NCBI RefSeq assembly: GCF_010993775.1
Contig: NZ_WOTO01000017.1
Location: 1-64,000 of the forward strand
Source of the DNA: Fodinicola feengrottensis
GTDB taxonomy: Bacteria; Actinomycetota; Actinomycetes; Mycobacteriales; HKI-0501
Direction of reading: 5' to 3'
DNA: 64,000 bases
The position numbers and the translations under genes were made by a program. This document shows positions 48,222 through 58,300 of this stretch, one piece after another; the first letter of the stretch is position 1; each line of letters starts with the position of its first letter. The notes beneath the pieces are model-generated. The model did no database searches and was not told the DNA's origin. It saw nothing but the letters and a program-made list of their open reading frames with translations.

Positions 48222-48834
48222 ATGGGAGACATCGACGCCGTGCTTTTCGACATGGACGGCACCCTGGTCGGCTCAGACGCCGCCGTCGAGCTGGCCTGGC
48301 GGCAGTGGGCAGCGGACCACGACCTGCCGCCCGAGCCGGTGCTGGCCGCCGCGTACGGACGGCCCATCAGCGCCACCATTCGCCACCTCGCACCGTGGCT
48401 GGACGACGATGCCGTACGCCTCGAGGTGGATCGGCAGAACGACCGCGAGGTCGCGGACGCCGACGGCACAAAGCCGCTGCCCGGTGCGTACGAGCTGCTG
48501 GCCGAACTCGACCCGGCTCGGGACACCGTGGGCGGTCGTGACCAGCGCTGGACGGCGGCTCGCGGAGGCCCGGTTACAGGCGACTGGCATCACCCCACAG
48601 ATCCTGGTGACGGCCGACGACGTACGTGTCGGAAAGCCCGATCCTGAGGGCTACCTGCTCGCCGCCACTCACCTTGGCGTGTCGCCGCGGCGGTGTCTGG
48701 TCGTCGAGGACTCGCTGCCGGGCATCGAGGCCGGTCGCCGCGCCGGTGCCCAGGTCGCCGCCTTGCGCGGCCACCCGGGCGATCTCGCGATCACGGACCT
48801 CCATGAGCTGCTGCCGGTCATCCACGTGCGGTGA
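48222..48834 (+). CDS. HAD-superfamily phosphatase (frame break near 48525)
   Basis: About 204 residues. Motif [21 protein letters not shown], helical cap ([20 protein letters not shown]), and after a slip near 48525 motif [18 protein letters not shown], motif [21 protein letters not shown] and motif [22 protein letters not shown]. The pattern is that of the sugar-phosphatase/beta-phosphoglucomutase-like HAD subfamily IA with a C1 cap. Substrate likely a small phosphorylated sugar or polyol. Divergent from trpC, 116 bp apart; no shared pathway evident. Confidence 0.88.
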
Positions 48835-48846
48835 CAGCCGGTTGCC

Positions 48847-50086
48847 TCAGCCGAACAAACCGCTGGCGAACCAGTCCGAACTGTCTTTCACACCAGGCAA
48901 CGTGAAGAAATAGCCGCCGCCGTACGGAAGGATGTAGTCGACCAGCGGTTCGTCCTTGAGCCGGCTCTGCACGGTTTCGAACTGGCGCCGCACATCCTGT
49001 TGGTAGCAACAGAAAAAAATCAGGCCGGCGTCGAGGTTTCCGTTGGCCAGCACGCCCGCGTCGTAGTTGTACGGCCGACGCAGAATGCGGGTCGTGTCGG
49101 TGGCCGCGGTACGCGGGTTGGCCAGCCTGATATGCGCGTCCAGTGGGATCACTTTTCCGTGCGGATCGGCGGAAAACCGAGGTTGGTCGAACTCCGCGCT
49201 GCCGTCCAGCGGCGCGCCTGTGTCGCGCCGCCGGCCGAACATCAACTCCTGTTCGTTGATGGACACCCGATCCCAGAACTCGACCAGCATCCTGATGAAC
49301 CGGACGACCTGGTACGAGCCGCCCGCCGCCCAGGCCGGCTCGGGGTTCCCCGGTGGCACCCAGACCAGTCGGTCGGCGTCGGTCACGGTCGGGTTGGAAA
49401 TCCCGTCTTTGAAGCCCATCAGATTGCGTGGCGTGCCAGCCGGCCGTGGTACCGAAGCGAAACCGTCCATTCGATAGCGTGGCTGCAGACCGCCGCGGGT
49501 GTGTTTCATCAGTCCCCCGCAGGGCGTGATGCACGGTGTCCGGGCCGTTGCCACAGATCTGCAGCATCAGGTCGCCGTGACACCAGGCCGGATCGAGCGC
49601 GTCATTCGGGAATGCCGGCATCGGGACGAGTTTGGCCGGTTTCCTCGCTGTCAGGCCGAAACGGGAGTCGAAAAGGGATGCGCCGACGGAGACTGTCACG
49701 GTCAGGCCGTCGGCCGGCACCTGCGGTCCGAGGATCGCGCTGTCTGACGGCGGCGAGCCGATGCCGAGGTCCGCGGGCGTACCGCCGACTGTCAGGAAAC
49801 GGGCTCTTTCCGTCAGGGTACGAAAAAGATCCACCACAGCGGCACGATTCGGCGCGGTCACGTCGAAAGCGGCGAACCCCGCGGACCGCTGGTGTGGAGT
49901 AAAGACGCCGGCCTGATGGGGGCCGTGAAAAGGAACGACCTCGCCAACCGTCGGCACGGTCGCGGCCTGCGCATCGGCCTGAGCGCCGGCCGCGAGCAGT
50001 CCGCCGGTCAACAACGCGGTCAACGCGGTGCCGGCGACGCCGGCCCCGGCTCCCTGCAGGAACCGCCGCCTACTGACGCTCATCAT
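48847..50086 (-). CDS. efeB: Dyp-type heme peroxidase/deferrochelatase (frame break near 49510)
   Basis: About 413 residues. Tat signal [20 protein letters not shown] at the N-terminus. The Dyp domain carries [40 protein letters not shown], and after a slip near 49510 [40 protein letters not shown] (the GXXDG heme motif) and [20 protein letters not shown]. EfeB oxidises ferrous iron or extracts iron from heme in the EfeUOB system. It follows the efeUO fusion by 19 bp, starting with ATGATG after GGAAAGGACG, and ends convergent with the HAD gene. Confidence 0.92.
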
Positions 50087-50105
50087 CGTCCTTTCCTGTC
50101 GGTCA

Positions 50106-52107
50106 CTAGTTTTGCCGGACTTCGAGCAGCGTCGGCACCGCGGACAGCGTCTCCAGGACCGCACCGAGCCGGGCGTCCACCTGCTGCCGAGTCGCCAACG
50201 GCACTTGCATCGGACCCAACCAATCGCCGTTGATCTGAGTCGCCATCAATGCCGTCCCCAACTCCCCCAGCTGCGTACGCGCGAGCGGCAGCAAGTTTGC
50301 TCGACGGGCCTGCAAAAGCGGTGCCAGCCGATCCAGGACCGCATTGGTCGCGTCCACGTCGGCGAGCGTTTTCCGATACCCGGCGCTGGCCCCGAAATCA
50401 GACAACCCGGTGAGGTGAAAACGCTGTGCGTCCTCAAGGATTTCGTGTGCCCGCAACGGAAGATCGGTCGGGTCCGCGGTCAGCTTCGGCAGTTGCTGGC
50501 GAAGCTGGGCCACCTCGCTGGTGAGTTTCACCGCGTACGGACTCAGTTCGGCCGCATTCTGGCCGTGCCACAGCCCGTATTCGATCCGATGCAACCCGGC
50601 GAAATTCGGGTCCGTCGGCAGTCCGTGCGGGAGCCCGCCAATCGCGTCCGCCAGATCCCCGAAACTCCCGTACGCGGCGCCCACCCGCTCCCAGGTCAGC
50701 TGCGCTTGCAGCCAGGTCCCCCTGGCGGCGGTCAGGTTTGCGGCACTGATCTGCTGCTCCAGGATGCTGGTTTCATTGGCAAGTTGGGAAAGTTGCGGCT
50801 CGACGTACGACCGGTAGGCGTCCGTCGGGCCGCGCAGGTCAGTTTCGGTGACTGGCAGCACGGCGGCCGGTGCGCCCGTACTGGCGGCCTGGCCCCGGAG
50901 CTGGGCGGCCGGCGAAAGCTGACTCGACTGGCCCGGGATCAGGCATCGCCACGCGTACGAGCCGGCGCCGACGTTCACCGACAGCGACCGGCGGGTGCCG
51001 GGGCCGGCCTTCGATTTCCCCGATGACCGCGCCGCTGATCGCCTCGATCAGGTAGATTTCGCCGCCGTGGCCGGATTTGTTGACGACCGTGAAGGTCTGC
51101 GGGCCGGCGGTGCCACCCTTCCAGTCTGAGGCGCACCCCGACGCGGTGATGGTGATTTGCTGGCTTGGCCCCACTCCACTGGGAGCGAGGGCCGCGAATG
51201 CCCCTACGGCCAGCAGGGGCAGCACGATCGCGACCGCGACGATGGCCCACCGGCGGCGACGGATCGGCCGCGAAGCGGTCCTTGGCACCGGCGGGTTGAC
51301 TGGGCCACGCAGGAAAACCGCGAGGACGACCGTCCCGTACGCGACATAGGCGCCGACCTGCAGCCAGGTCATCGCCGGTGCCAGATTGGTGATGCCGGCG
51401 ATGATCGACACCCACCAGGCGTCGGTGGAAATCGCTCCGGAGAGGTCGAAGGCGACCCAGAGGTGACCCGGCAACCATCCCGCGGTCTGCAACTCCCCCA
51501 GCGTACGACAGCACGCCGGCCGCGATGAGGATCAACAAGATGGCCGTACGAGCAAAAAAAAAACGCCGATATTGATCTTGACGCTGCTGCGGTAGAGCAG
51601 CCAACACAGGCCGATAGACGCGGCGATCCCGACCCCCGCGCCGGCCAGCGGCGCGACCGTGTCGCCGGACGCCTGCACAGTCGTCCAGACAAACAACGCC
51701 GTCTCCAGGCCTTCCCGAGCGACCGCGATGAATGCGGTCGCGGCCAGTGCACCGGCTCCGACCGTCACTGCATCGGACACCTTGGCCCGCAACTGTCCGG
51801 AGAGGCCGCGGGCGGTCCGGCGCATCCAGAAAATCATCCAAGTCACCAGCGCCACCGCGGCCACGCTCAACAACCCGGCGAAGATCGACTGCGCGCGAGC
51901 ACTGAGCTCGGCCCGGGAGAAGGTCAACACCGCACCAAAGCCCAGGCTCAGCAAGGCCGCGGCCAGCACTCCGAGCCAGACTGGCCGGGTTGTCGCGCCC
52001 CCGCCGCCGACGCGCCGGACTGCGGCGAGCAGAATGCTCACCACCAGCCCGATCTCCAGCCCTTCCCGCAGCCCAATCACCAGATTGGGCAACGCGTCAG
52101 CCCACAT
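50106..52107 (-). CDS. efeUO: Fused ferrous-iron permease EfeU and EfeO (frame breaks near 51550 and 51005)
   Basis: About 667 residues. The first ~290 residues are FTR1/EfeU: LREGLEIGLVVSILLAAVRR and VAREGLETALFVWTTVQASG supply the two REGLE iron motifs, in a seven-helix protein. The coding frame then runs without a stop through GAYVAYGTVVLAVFLRGPVN, a basic linker (RPIRRRRW), another helix (AIVAVAIVLPLLAVGAFAAL) and the EfeO cupredoxin domain (ITITASGCASDWKGGTAGPQ, FTVVNKSGHGGEIYLIEAIS). After a slip near 51005 comes the helical M75-type EfeO domain (WERVGAAYGSFGDLADAIGG; FAGLHRIEYGLWHGQNAAEL with HxxE). The first break is in an A10 run. An iron box lies just upstream. Confidence 0.85.
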
Positions 52108-52120
52108 CGGCCCTCCACAG

Positions 52121-52139
52121 GTTGGTTAGCCTCAGCTTA
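52121..52139 (-). promoter_or_regulatory. Iron box (IdeR/DmdR-type) upstream of efeUO
   Basis: GTTGGTTAGCCTCAGCTTA agrees with most positions of the DtxR/IdeR 19-bp consensus (TTAGGTTAGSCTAACCTAA), including the central GTTAGSCT. It lies 14 bp upstream of the efeU ATG. Repression under iron sufficiency is the expected effect and fits the iron-uptake function. Confidence 0.65.
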
Positions 52140-52154
52140 TTTTTGGGAGGTTAT

Positions 52155-52175
52155 CGAGCGCTTAGTAAACGCTCG
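52155..52175. terminator. Hairpin between sensor kinase and efeUO
   Basis: CGAGCG (52155-52160) and CGCTCG (52170-52175) form a 6-bp stem with a 9-base loop in the 91-bp gap between the kinase stop and the efeU start. A run of T lies on the plus strand side (TATTTTTGGG) but not as a classic U-tail on the minus transcript. It may attenuate read-through from the two-component genes. Confidence 0.35.
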
Positions 52176-52198
52176 GGCAGCCGATGGTTAACGCTCGG

Positions 52199-53459
52199 TT
52201 AAGCGGGCAGCAGCAGGGTGAAAATTGGCTGAGGACCTGACCTGGTGAGCGCCAGCCGGCCGCCGTCCGCCTCGACCAGGTCCCGGGCCAGCCGCAGGCC
52301 GTCGCCGAACGAGTCAAAGGCGTCCTGCTCAAGGCCAGATCCCTGGTCCTGGACGTCGATGGCGACCGCACCGCCGGCATCCCGGGCGCGTACGACAATC
52401 GTTCCCGCGCCGTGCACGGTCGCGTTGTCGACCAGCACCGCGACCGCCTGGCGGACCGCGCCGAGGGTTCCGGTCGCGGCTGGCAACTCCGGGTCGCGTT
52501 CGTTCGCATCCGCAGGCCGCGGCCGGCCGCGCGCTCAACGGGCCGATGCCGGCATCCCGCACTTCTTTCAGCAACGCATCAATGTCGAGCAACACCCGGG
52601 GCGCACCGCTGCGGGCCATCGCGAGCAAGTCATCAATAGTCCGTTCCAGCTGGTCAACGACACCGATGGCGCGTACGACCGTGGCCGGATCCGGGTCGCT
52701 CTGCGCCAACTCCAGCAGCAACCGCAGGCCGGTCACCGGCGTACGCAACTGGTGCGACGCGTTCGCCGAGAAAGACCGCTCCCGCCGCAACAGGTCGCCC
52801 AGACGCTCCGCGGTGCTGTTGAGAGCGGCGGCGACGGTGTCGATCTCGACGATGCCGCTGCCGGCGGACCGTACGCTGAAGTCGCCGTCACCCAACGCTC
52901 GCGCCGAGCCAGCGAGCCGGCCCAGCGGTGCCGAGATCCGGCTGGCCCGGCGGCCCGCGACCAGGCTCGCCGTGCCCAGTGCGAGCAGCGCGAGGCAGGC
53001 TCGCGGCCCAGGTCCAGCCGGTACGTGTCACCGCATCGTGCTTGGACGACGTGACGACGACGATCGCGGCCGTACGCCCGGCGCCCGGAACCGGCATGGC
53101 GATGGCCACTTGCCCGGCCGTCTCAACCTCGGCGGTCAGCGGCCAGCGGCTGCGACCGGCAGCAGGCCGCCGGCCACTGCAGAGGGCGGCCCGGCCAGCA
53201 GCCGGGAATCGCGGCGGTAAACGGCGACGGTGATGTCGCCCTCCACCGGCGGCAGCCGCAGCCCGCCCAGCGAAACCTCGTCACGCCGGAAGGCCGGATC
53301 GGCGGCGACCGCGGCCACACTCGTACCAGCGATCCGGGCCAGCTCGCCGCGCTCTTCGTCGACGAACAGCCGATAGACCGCCGCACCGAGCGGAACGGCG
53401 AAAACCGCGACCGCGATCAGGGCGGCAAGCACCGCGGCGAGCCTCACCTGCTGGCGCAT
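52199..53459 (-). CDS. Two-component sensor histidine kinase (about three frame breaks)
   Basis: About 420 residues. First membrane helix VRLAAVLAALIAVAVFAVPL, an extracellular loop (VDEERGELARIAGTSVAAVA; GDITVAVYRRDSRLLAGPPS), a second helix with HAMP (LVAGRRASRISAPLGRLAGS, ARALGDGDFSVR), the H-box RSFSANASHQLRTPVTGLRL and, after a slip near 52510, the ATPase domain (VAVLVDNATVHGAGTIVVRA with N-box; DVQDQGSGLEQDAF as G1). Breaks near 53145, 52985 and 52510. It lies 160 bp downstream of its response regulator and upstream of efeUO on the same strand. Confidence 0.87.
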
Positions 53460-53619
53460 CCGCTGCCCGCCTTTCGCCTCTTGCGAGCCATTTTCTTGCC
53501 GTCCGTTAACCTGCCGCTGGCCGGCCTCTTTGTAGCGTCCACTGGTGACCACCCCGGGGGAAGGAAGCCACCACGACCCGGGGCCGGAGGGGGCGGGTGG
53601 CCATTTCACCCGTCCCCGC

Positions 53620-54330
53620 CTATTCCGTTTTCTCCAGCCGGTATCCGTGCCCGCGCAGGGTGCTGATCGTCGGCGGGCTCACCCCGGCGCGTACGCCGGC
53701 ATCGGCCAGCCGGCGTCGGACCGCGGCGATGTGGACGTCCAGAGTTTTGGTGGAACCGAACCAGTTCTCGTCCCACACGTCGTTCATCAGGGTCTCCCGG
53801 CTGACCGCTTCACCGACCGAGAAGACCAGCCGGGCCAGCACGTCGTATTCGCGCGCCCGCAGCAGCACCTCGGTCAAGCCGACCAGGCAGCGGCGGGCCG
53901 CCGTGTCGACCGTCAAGGCGCCCACCTGGACGCGGTCCGGCAACCGCTCGTCGGGCCTGGTCGCCGGCCCGCGGCGCAGGTGAGCCCGTACCCGCGCGAG
54001 CAGCTCCGCCAGCCGAAACGGCTTCGGCAAATAGTCATCCGCGCCGGCCTCCAGCCCGAGCACCACGTCGATTTCGTCCTGCCGCGCGGTCAGCATCACG
54101 ATCACGCAGGCCGGCCGCAGCGCCCGTACCCGCCGGGCGACCTCCACACCGTCCAAGTCGGGAAGCCCCAAATCGAGCAATATCAAAGCGTATTCGGTGG
54201 TTCGTACGGCATCGAGGGCCTCGGCCGCGGTGACCGCCCAGTCGACCCGGTGCCCGTGGGCCGTCAGGCTCCGGACCAACGTGTCACCGATGACCTGATC
54301 ATCCTCAACTACCAGGAGACCGCCCTGCAT
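53620..54330 (-). CDS. OmpR/PhoB-family response regulator
   Basis: 236 residues, intact. Receiver domain LLVVEDDQVIGDTLVRSLTA with phospho-acceptor Asp in LILLDLGLPDLDGVEVARRV, conserved Thr/Ser region VIVMLTARQDEIDVVLGLEA and Lys in DDYLPKPFRLAELLARVRAH. The C-terminal winged helix (LLRAREYDVLARLVFSVGEA, NWFGSTKTLDVHIAAVRRRL, ISTLRGHGYRLE) is of the OmpR type. ATG 54330 chosen; the frame is open four codons further. It forms a pair with the kinase downstream. The trigger is unknown; proximity to efeUOB suggests envelope or metal signals. Confidence 0.93.
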   Translation of the reverse strand: MQGGLLVVEDDQVIGDTLVRSLTAHGHRVDWAVTAAEALDAVRTTEYALILLDLGLPDLDGVEVARRVRALRPACVIVMLTARQDEIDVVLGLEAGADDYLPKPFRLAELLARVRAHLRRGPATRPDERLPDRVQVGALTVDTAARRCLVGLTEVLLRAREYDVLARLVFSVGEAVSRETLMNDVWDENWFGSTKTLDVHIAAVRRRLADAGVRAGVSPPTISTLRGHGYRLEKTE

Positions 54331-54476
54331 TCCTCTCCGCACCCCCTCAATGCACTGTTTCGCCAGCCATTCTCTCAGACCGAGCCGACTGGCTTGACGG
54401 TCACCTTTGACTATCCAAAGAAAAGGTCAATTCAGACCCTGATCACCGGTTGGGCTTGGAGCGGTGACATTCTGCC

Positions 54477-55256
54477 GTGGTGACCAGTCGCGATCTCGAA
54501 CAGATTCCCCGCCTGTCGCCGACCAGCCGGCTAATCCAGAAAGTCCCGGAAGCGACCGCGATCTTCTGGATCGTCAAGGTGCTGACCACCGGTATGGGCG
54601 AGACGACATCGGACTACCTGGCCCATCACGTGGATCCGCCGATCGCGGTCGGCATCGCCGGCGCCGGCCTGGTCGCCGCGCTGCTGCTGCAGTTGGTGCT
54701 CCGGCGTTACGTCCCCTGGATTTACTGGCTCGCCGTGGTGATGGTGAGCGTTTTCGGGACGATGGCGGCCGATGTGCTGCATGTCGTGCTCGGCGTCCCG
54801 TACGCCGTGTCGACCGCTTTCTTCGTCCTCGTATTGGCAGCCGTCTTCGCGACCTGGTACGCCAGTGAGAAAACCCTCTCCATCCACAGCATTTTCACCC
54901 GCCGCCGGGAGGTCTTCTACTGGGCCACCGTGATGGCCACGTTCGCATTGGGCACCGCCGCCGGAGACCTGACCGCCACGACCATGCGGTTGGGCTACCT
55001 GGCGTCCGCGGGTCTTTTCGCCGTCCTGATCGCCATTCCGGCACTCGCGTACTGGAAACTGCGGGTGAACGGCATTCTTGCCTTCTGGCTGGCATATATC
55101 GTGACCCGGCCGCTGGGCGCGTCTGTCGCCGACTGGATGGGCCTCCCGGTCAGCCGTGGCGGCCTGGACTGGGGCACCGGCACGGTCAGCCTCGGGTTGA
55201 CCATCATCATCGCCGTTTTTGTGGGATACCTGACGATCAAAGCCCGGCGCGACTGA
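54477..55256 (+). CDS. COG4705-type membrane protein
   Basis: 259 residues, intact, with about seven to eight helices. Repeated motif pairs KVLTTGMGETTSDYLAHHVD, VVMVSVFGTMAADVLHVVLG, ALGTAAGDLTATTMRLGYLA and YIVTRPLGASVADWMGLPVS (each GT/GE/GA-x-x-x-D at a helix end) are typical of COG4705, an uncharacterised family predicted to be membrane-anchored. The internal four-fold repetition suggests a channel or transporter. GTG 54477 or 54480. Divergent from the response regulator; followed by a strong hairpin terminator shared with the convergent RHS gene. Confidence 0.82.
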   Translation: MVTSRDLEQIPRLSPTSRLIQKVPEATAIFWIVKVLTTGMGETTSDYLAHHVDPPIAVGIAGAGLVAALLLQLVLRRYVPWIYWLAVVMVSVFGTMAADVLHVVLGVPYAVSTAFFVLVLAAVFATWYASEKTLSIHSIFTRRREVFYWATVMATFALGTAAGDLTATTMRLGYLASAGLFAVLIAIPALAYWKLRVNGILAFWLAYIVTRPLGASVADWMGLPVSRGGLDWGTGTVSLGLTIIIAVFVGYLTIKARRD

Positions 55257-55265
55257 CAACGAACA

Positions 55266-55294
55266 GCCCCGGACGTGAGACACACGTCCGGGGC
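55266..55294. terminator. Bidirectional hairpin terminator
   Basis: GCCCCGGACGTG (55266-55277) and CACGTCCGGGGC (55283-55294) form a perfect 12-bp stem with a 5-base loop (AGACA). It lies between the stop of the COG4705 gene and the stop of the convergent RHS gene. No long T-tract on either side, as is common for actinobacterial terminators. Confidence 0.85.
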
Positions 55295-55307
55295 CGCCGA
55301 TATCTGG

Positions 55308-58300
55308 CTACTTCAGGAACGAGTCGATCTCCTTCGGGGCGATCCACTTGTAGTTGCTGATGTCGGCCATCTTCTTCCAGCCCTCACCGATGGCTTTCGT
55401 GGCGGCCCCAAATGCCTCCTTGGCAGTGGATCCGCGGGCAAACGGAGCCTTGGCGTACTTCCAGGCACTCGAACCAAAACTGCTGCCGGCCGCGCTCATC
55501 AACCCGGACTGGGCACCGCTGATCATCCCGCTAAGTCCCCACCCCGCGACCTTGTCCGCGTCGACCTTCTCCCCGGTCGCCTCTGCAGCGGCGGTGTTGA
55601 GCACGGCACTGCCGATCCCGCCCGCGATCGCACCCACCGCCATCGCGCACAGCAGTGCCGCTGGCCCACAGATCGCGGTCGCCGCGACCCCGGCGAGAAT
55701 GCCGGCGCCGATGTTCGCCGCCTTGTGCAGGATCTCGTTTCGATGGTTCCACGTCCATTGGGCCGCATCAGTGGCCGCTCTGGCTATCGAGCCAGCGACT
55801 TTGGTGGCCAACGCGCCGGCCTGTCTAGCGGCCGTCTTGATGAAGTCCTTCGTCGCGGACGCCACCTTTTTGGCGACTTTCGCGACCTCCTTCACCACTC
55901 TCTTGGCGATCTTGATGGCCTTCTTGACGATTTTCTTGACCGTCTTGACTACTTGTTTGACGACCTCGATCGTCTTCTGCACGAAGGTCTTGACGGCCTC
56001 GATGGCCTGGTTCACCTTGTTCTGCACCCAGTTGATCACCGGGGCGACCACCTGCACCGCCGCTTTCACCGTGTCCACCACACGGTCGACCACCACCTGC
56101 GTCACGGTGGTCACGGCCGAGACAATGCTGCTGAACCACGAGGTCCCGGACGGGTCGGTGAAGGTCACCGGGTTGTTGTTCGCGTACGCATAACCGTTGA
56201 GGCTCTGCGGGTTGGTGAAATCCGCCTGCGGGTCAACAGAAATGAAACGGCCTAATGTCGGGTCGTACTGTCTGGCCCCGAGATCGGTCAACCCGGTGGT
56301 CGGATCCGTTGTCCCGCCGACGAATCCGCGTTGCCCGGGCCAGTTCGTCGCGACCGCGCCGCGGGTGTTGCCGAACGGGTCCAGCCACCGCCTGGTGATG
56401 TTTTGGTCCTGCGTGTCGTCAATCGCGGTGAGCGAGGTGCCGTGCTGGTCCGCGCCGAGCCAGTCGAGCTTGCCGTCGGTCCGTACCGCCACCACCTGCT
56501 GACCGTGCCGGTAGTAGCGAGTGCCGCTGAGCGTGGTCCCGTCGGTCTTCAACAGAATTTCGGTGTCACCGAGGTAAAGCGTGGTCCCACTGGTGTCCCG
56601 ACGCAGGAGCCGGTTGCCGTCCGCGTCGTACACGAAGTCGGTGTTCCGGCCGTCCGCGTTGGCGACCCTGGTCAGGTTGCCGTCCGCGTCCCACGTGTAC
56701 TTCTCCTGCGCACCTCCGAGAACGCGTTGGATCTGGTTTCCGGTGGCGTCGTACGAATAGTTGTCGACCTTGCCGCCGGCCGGCATTCCAGTGCCGGTGG
56801 TGGTCACCTGGTTCACCCCGTGTGGCTGGGCCTGCCCAACCGCGGGATAGCTGTAGGTAGCGGTCGTCGAGCCGGTCGCCCAGGTGTTCGTTTCGGTCTT
56901 GCGGTTACCCGAAACGTCGTAAGACCACCCTTCCCAGTACGGTGCTGGGCCACCCAAGGTGCTGGCGCTCGGCGCGGCCGAACAGTCACCACTGGACGGA
57001 GTCCACCACGCCGAGGTCAGCCGCCGCTGGTTGTCATAGTTGAAACACTGGGTGTCGTTCGCCTGCGGGGTCTGCGACGGAGTGTCGGCGATCTTGGTGA
57101 TGTTGCCACTCTGGTCGTACGAATAATGCACGTCCGAAGCCGTCGTCGACTCGGTGAGCGTGGTGGCGTGGCTGAGCCGGCGGGTGCCGGTTTCGTAGTC
57201 GTAGAGAAGGTCTACCTCTTTACCGCTGGTGGAGCCCAAAGCGATGGTGCTGACCTCCTGGTACGGCGTGTAACTGGTGTCCCGTACGTAAGTGCTGAGG
57301 TTCGATGACACCGTCGTCGGTAGATCGTTGTCATCGTAGCCATAGCTCATGGTCTCGGCCGGCAGGCCGGCCTCCGGCACCGCGGGAAGCGTTGAGGTCT
57401 TGACCTCGCCATCCGGGTTGTAGGTGGAACTCGTCGCGTACGTGCCGGCAAGTTTTCCTTCCGAGGCGGGAATGGTGACCTCGGGTACCCAACGGTTTGC
57501 CCTGCGGGCTGTAGCCGGTGATCCGGGACGTGTACGCGTTTCCGTTCACCCACCGGGTAGACGAACTCGGCGATCCCATTTCCAAGGTGTCGTAAGTCCA
57601 TTCGGCCAGCTTGGTGCCGCTGGTCGATCCCGCGTACTCCCCGGTTTTGCGACCAACGCTGTCATACGTGTACGCGACGGTGCTGCCGTTCGCGTCGGTG
57701 CTGCTCGTCATCTGGTCAAGATCGTTGTACGTGTATTTGGTGTCGCCCTTGTCCGGGTCCGAGTCCTCGATCTTGCGGCCCCGTACGTCGTACTTGAAAC
57801 TCCACACATTCCCGGCCGGGTCGGTGACACTGGCCAGTTGTCCCGTCGGCGTGTAGGTGTAGGCGGTCTTGTCGTAACTCCCGGTCGTCGTACTTCCCTT
57901 GAACTCCCGGTATTCGGTCAACTGCCCCTTCACGTCGCTGATGCTGGTGGTTGGCGTCTCGCCCTGCTGCGGCGTCACGCTTCCCCGGTCACGGCATACG
58001 TGTGCGTCGTCGACCATTGCGTCTTCCCCAGCGACACGAAGCTTTCCACAGTCGGTCGGCCAGCCTGGTCGTACTGCAGGGTCTTCTGAGTGGGCACCGA
58101 CTTGTCGTCCGGCACCACCAACACGTCGGTCGGCGGTTCGGAGTTGTAATACGGACCGTTGTCCTTGACCTCGAGGCCGCGGTCGTCGTAATAGACATCG
58201 GTCAGGGTTTGACCGCCGCCAGGAGCCGGCTCTTTGGTCTGCCGCTTCCGCAACAGGCCGTCGGCGAGGTCGTAGGTGGTCTGCACCGAACCGTCGGTCT

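Noticed and set aside
51492..51560. Separate start of a second gene inside the efe permease
   Set aside because: The apparent new frame follows an A10 run inside a membrane helix; the EfeU family sequence continues across it.
54343..54476. CTTTG/CAAAG inverted repeat near 54395-54425
   Set aside because: Arms are short and imperfectly placed relative to either divergent start, so I could not distinguish them from chance.
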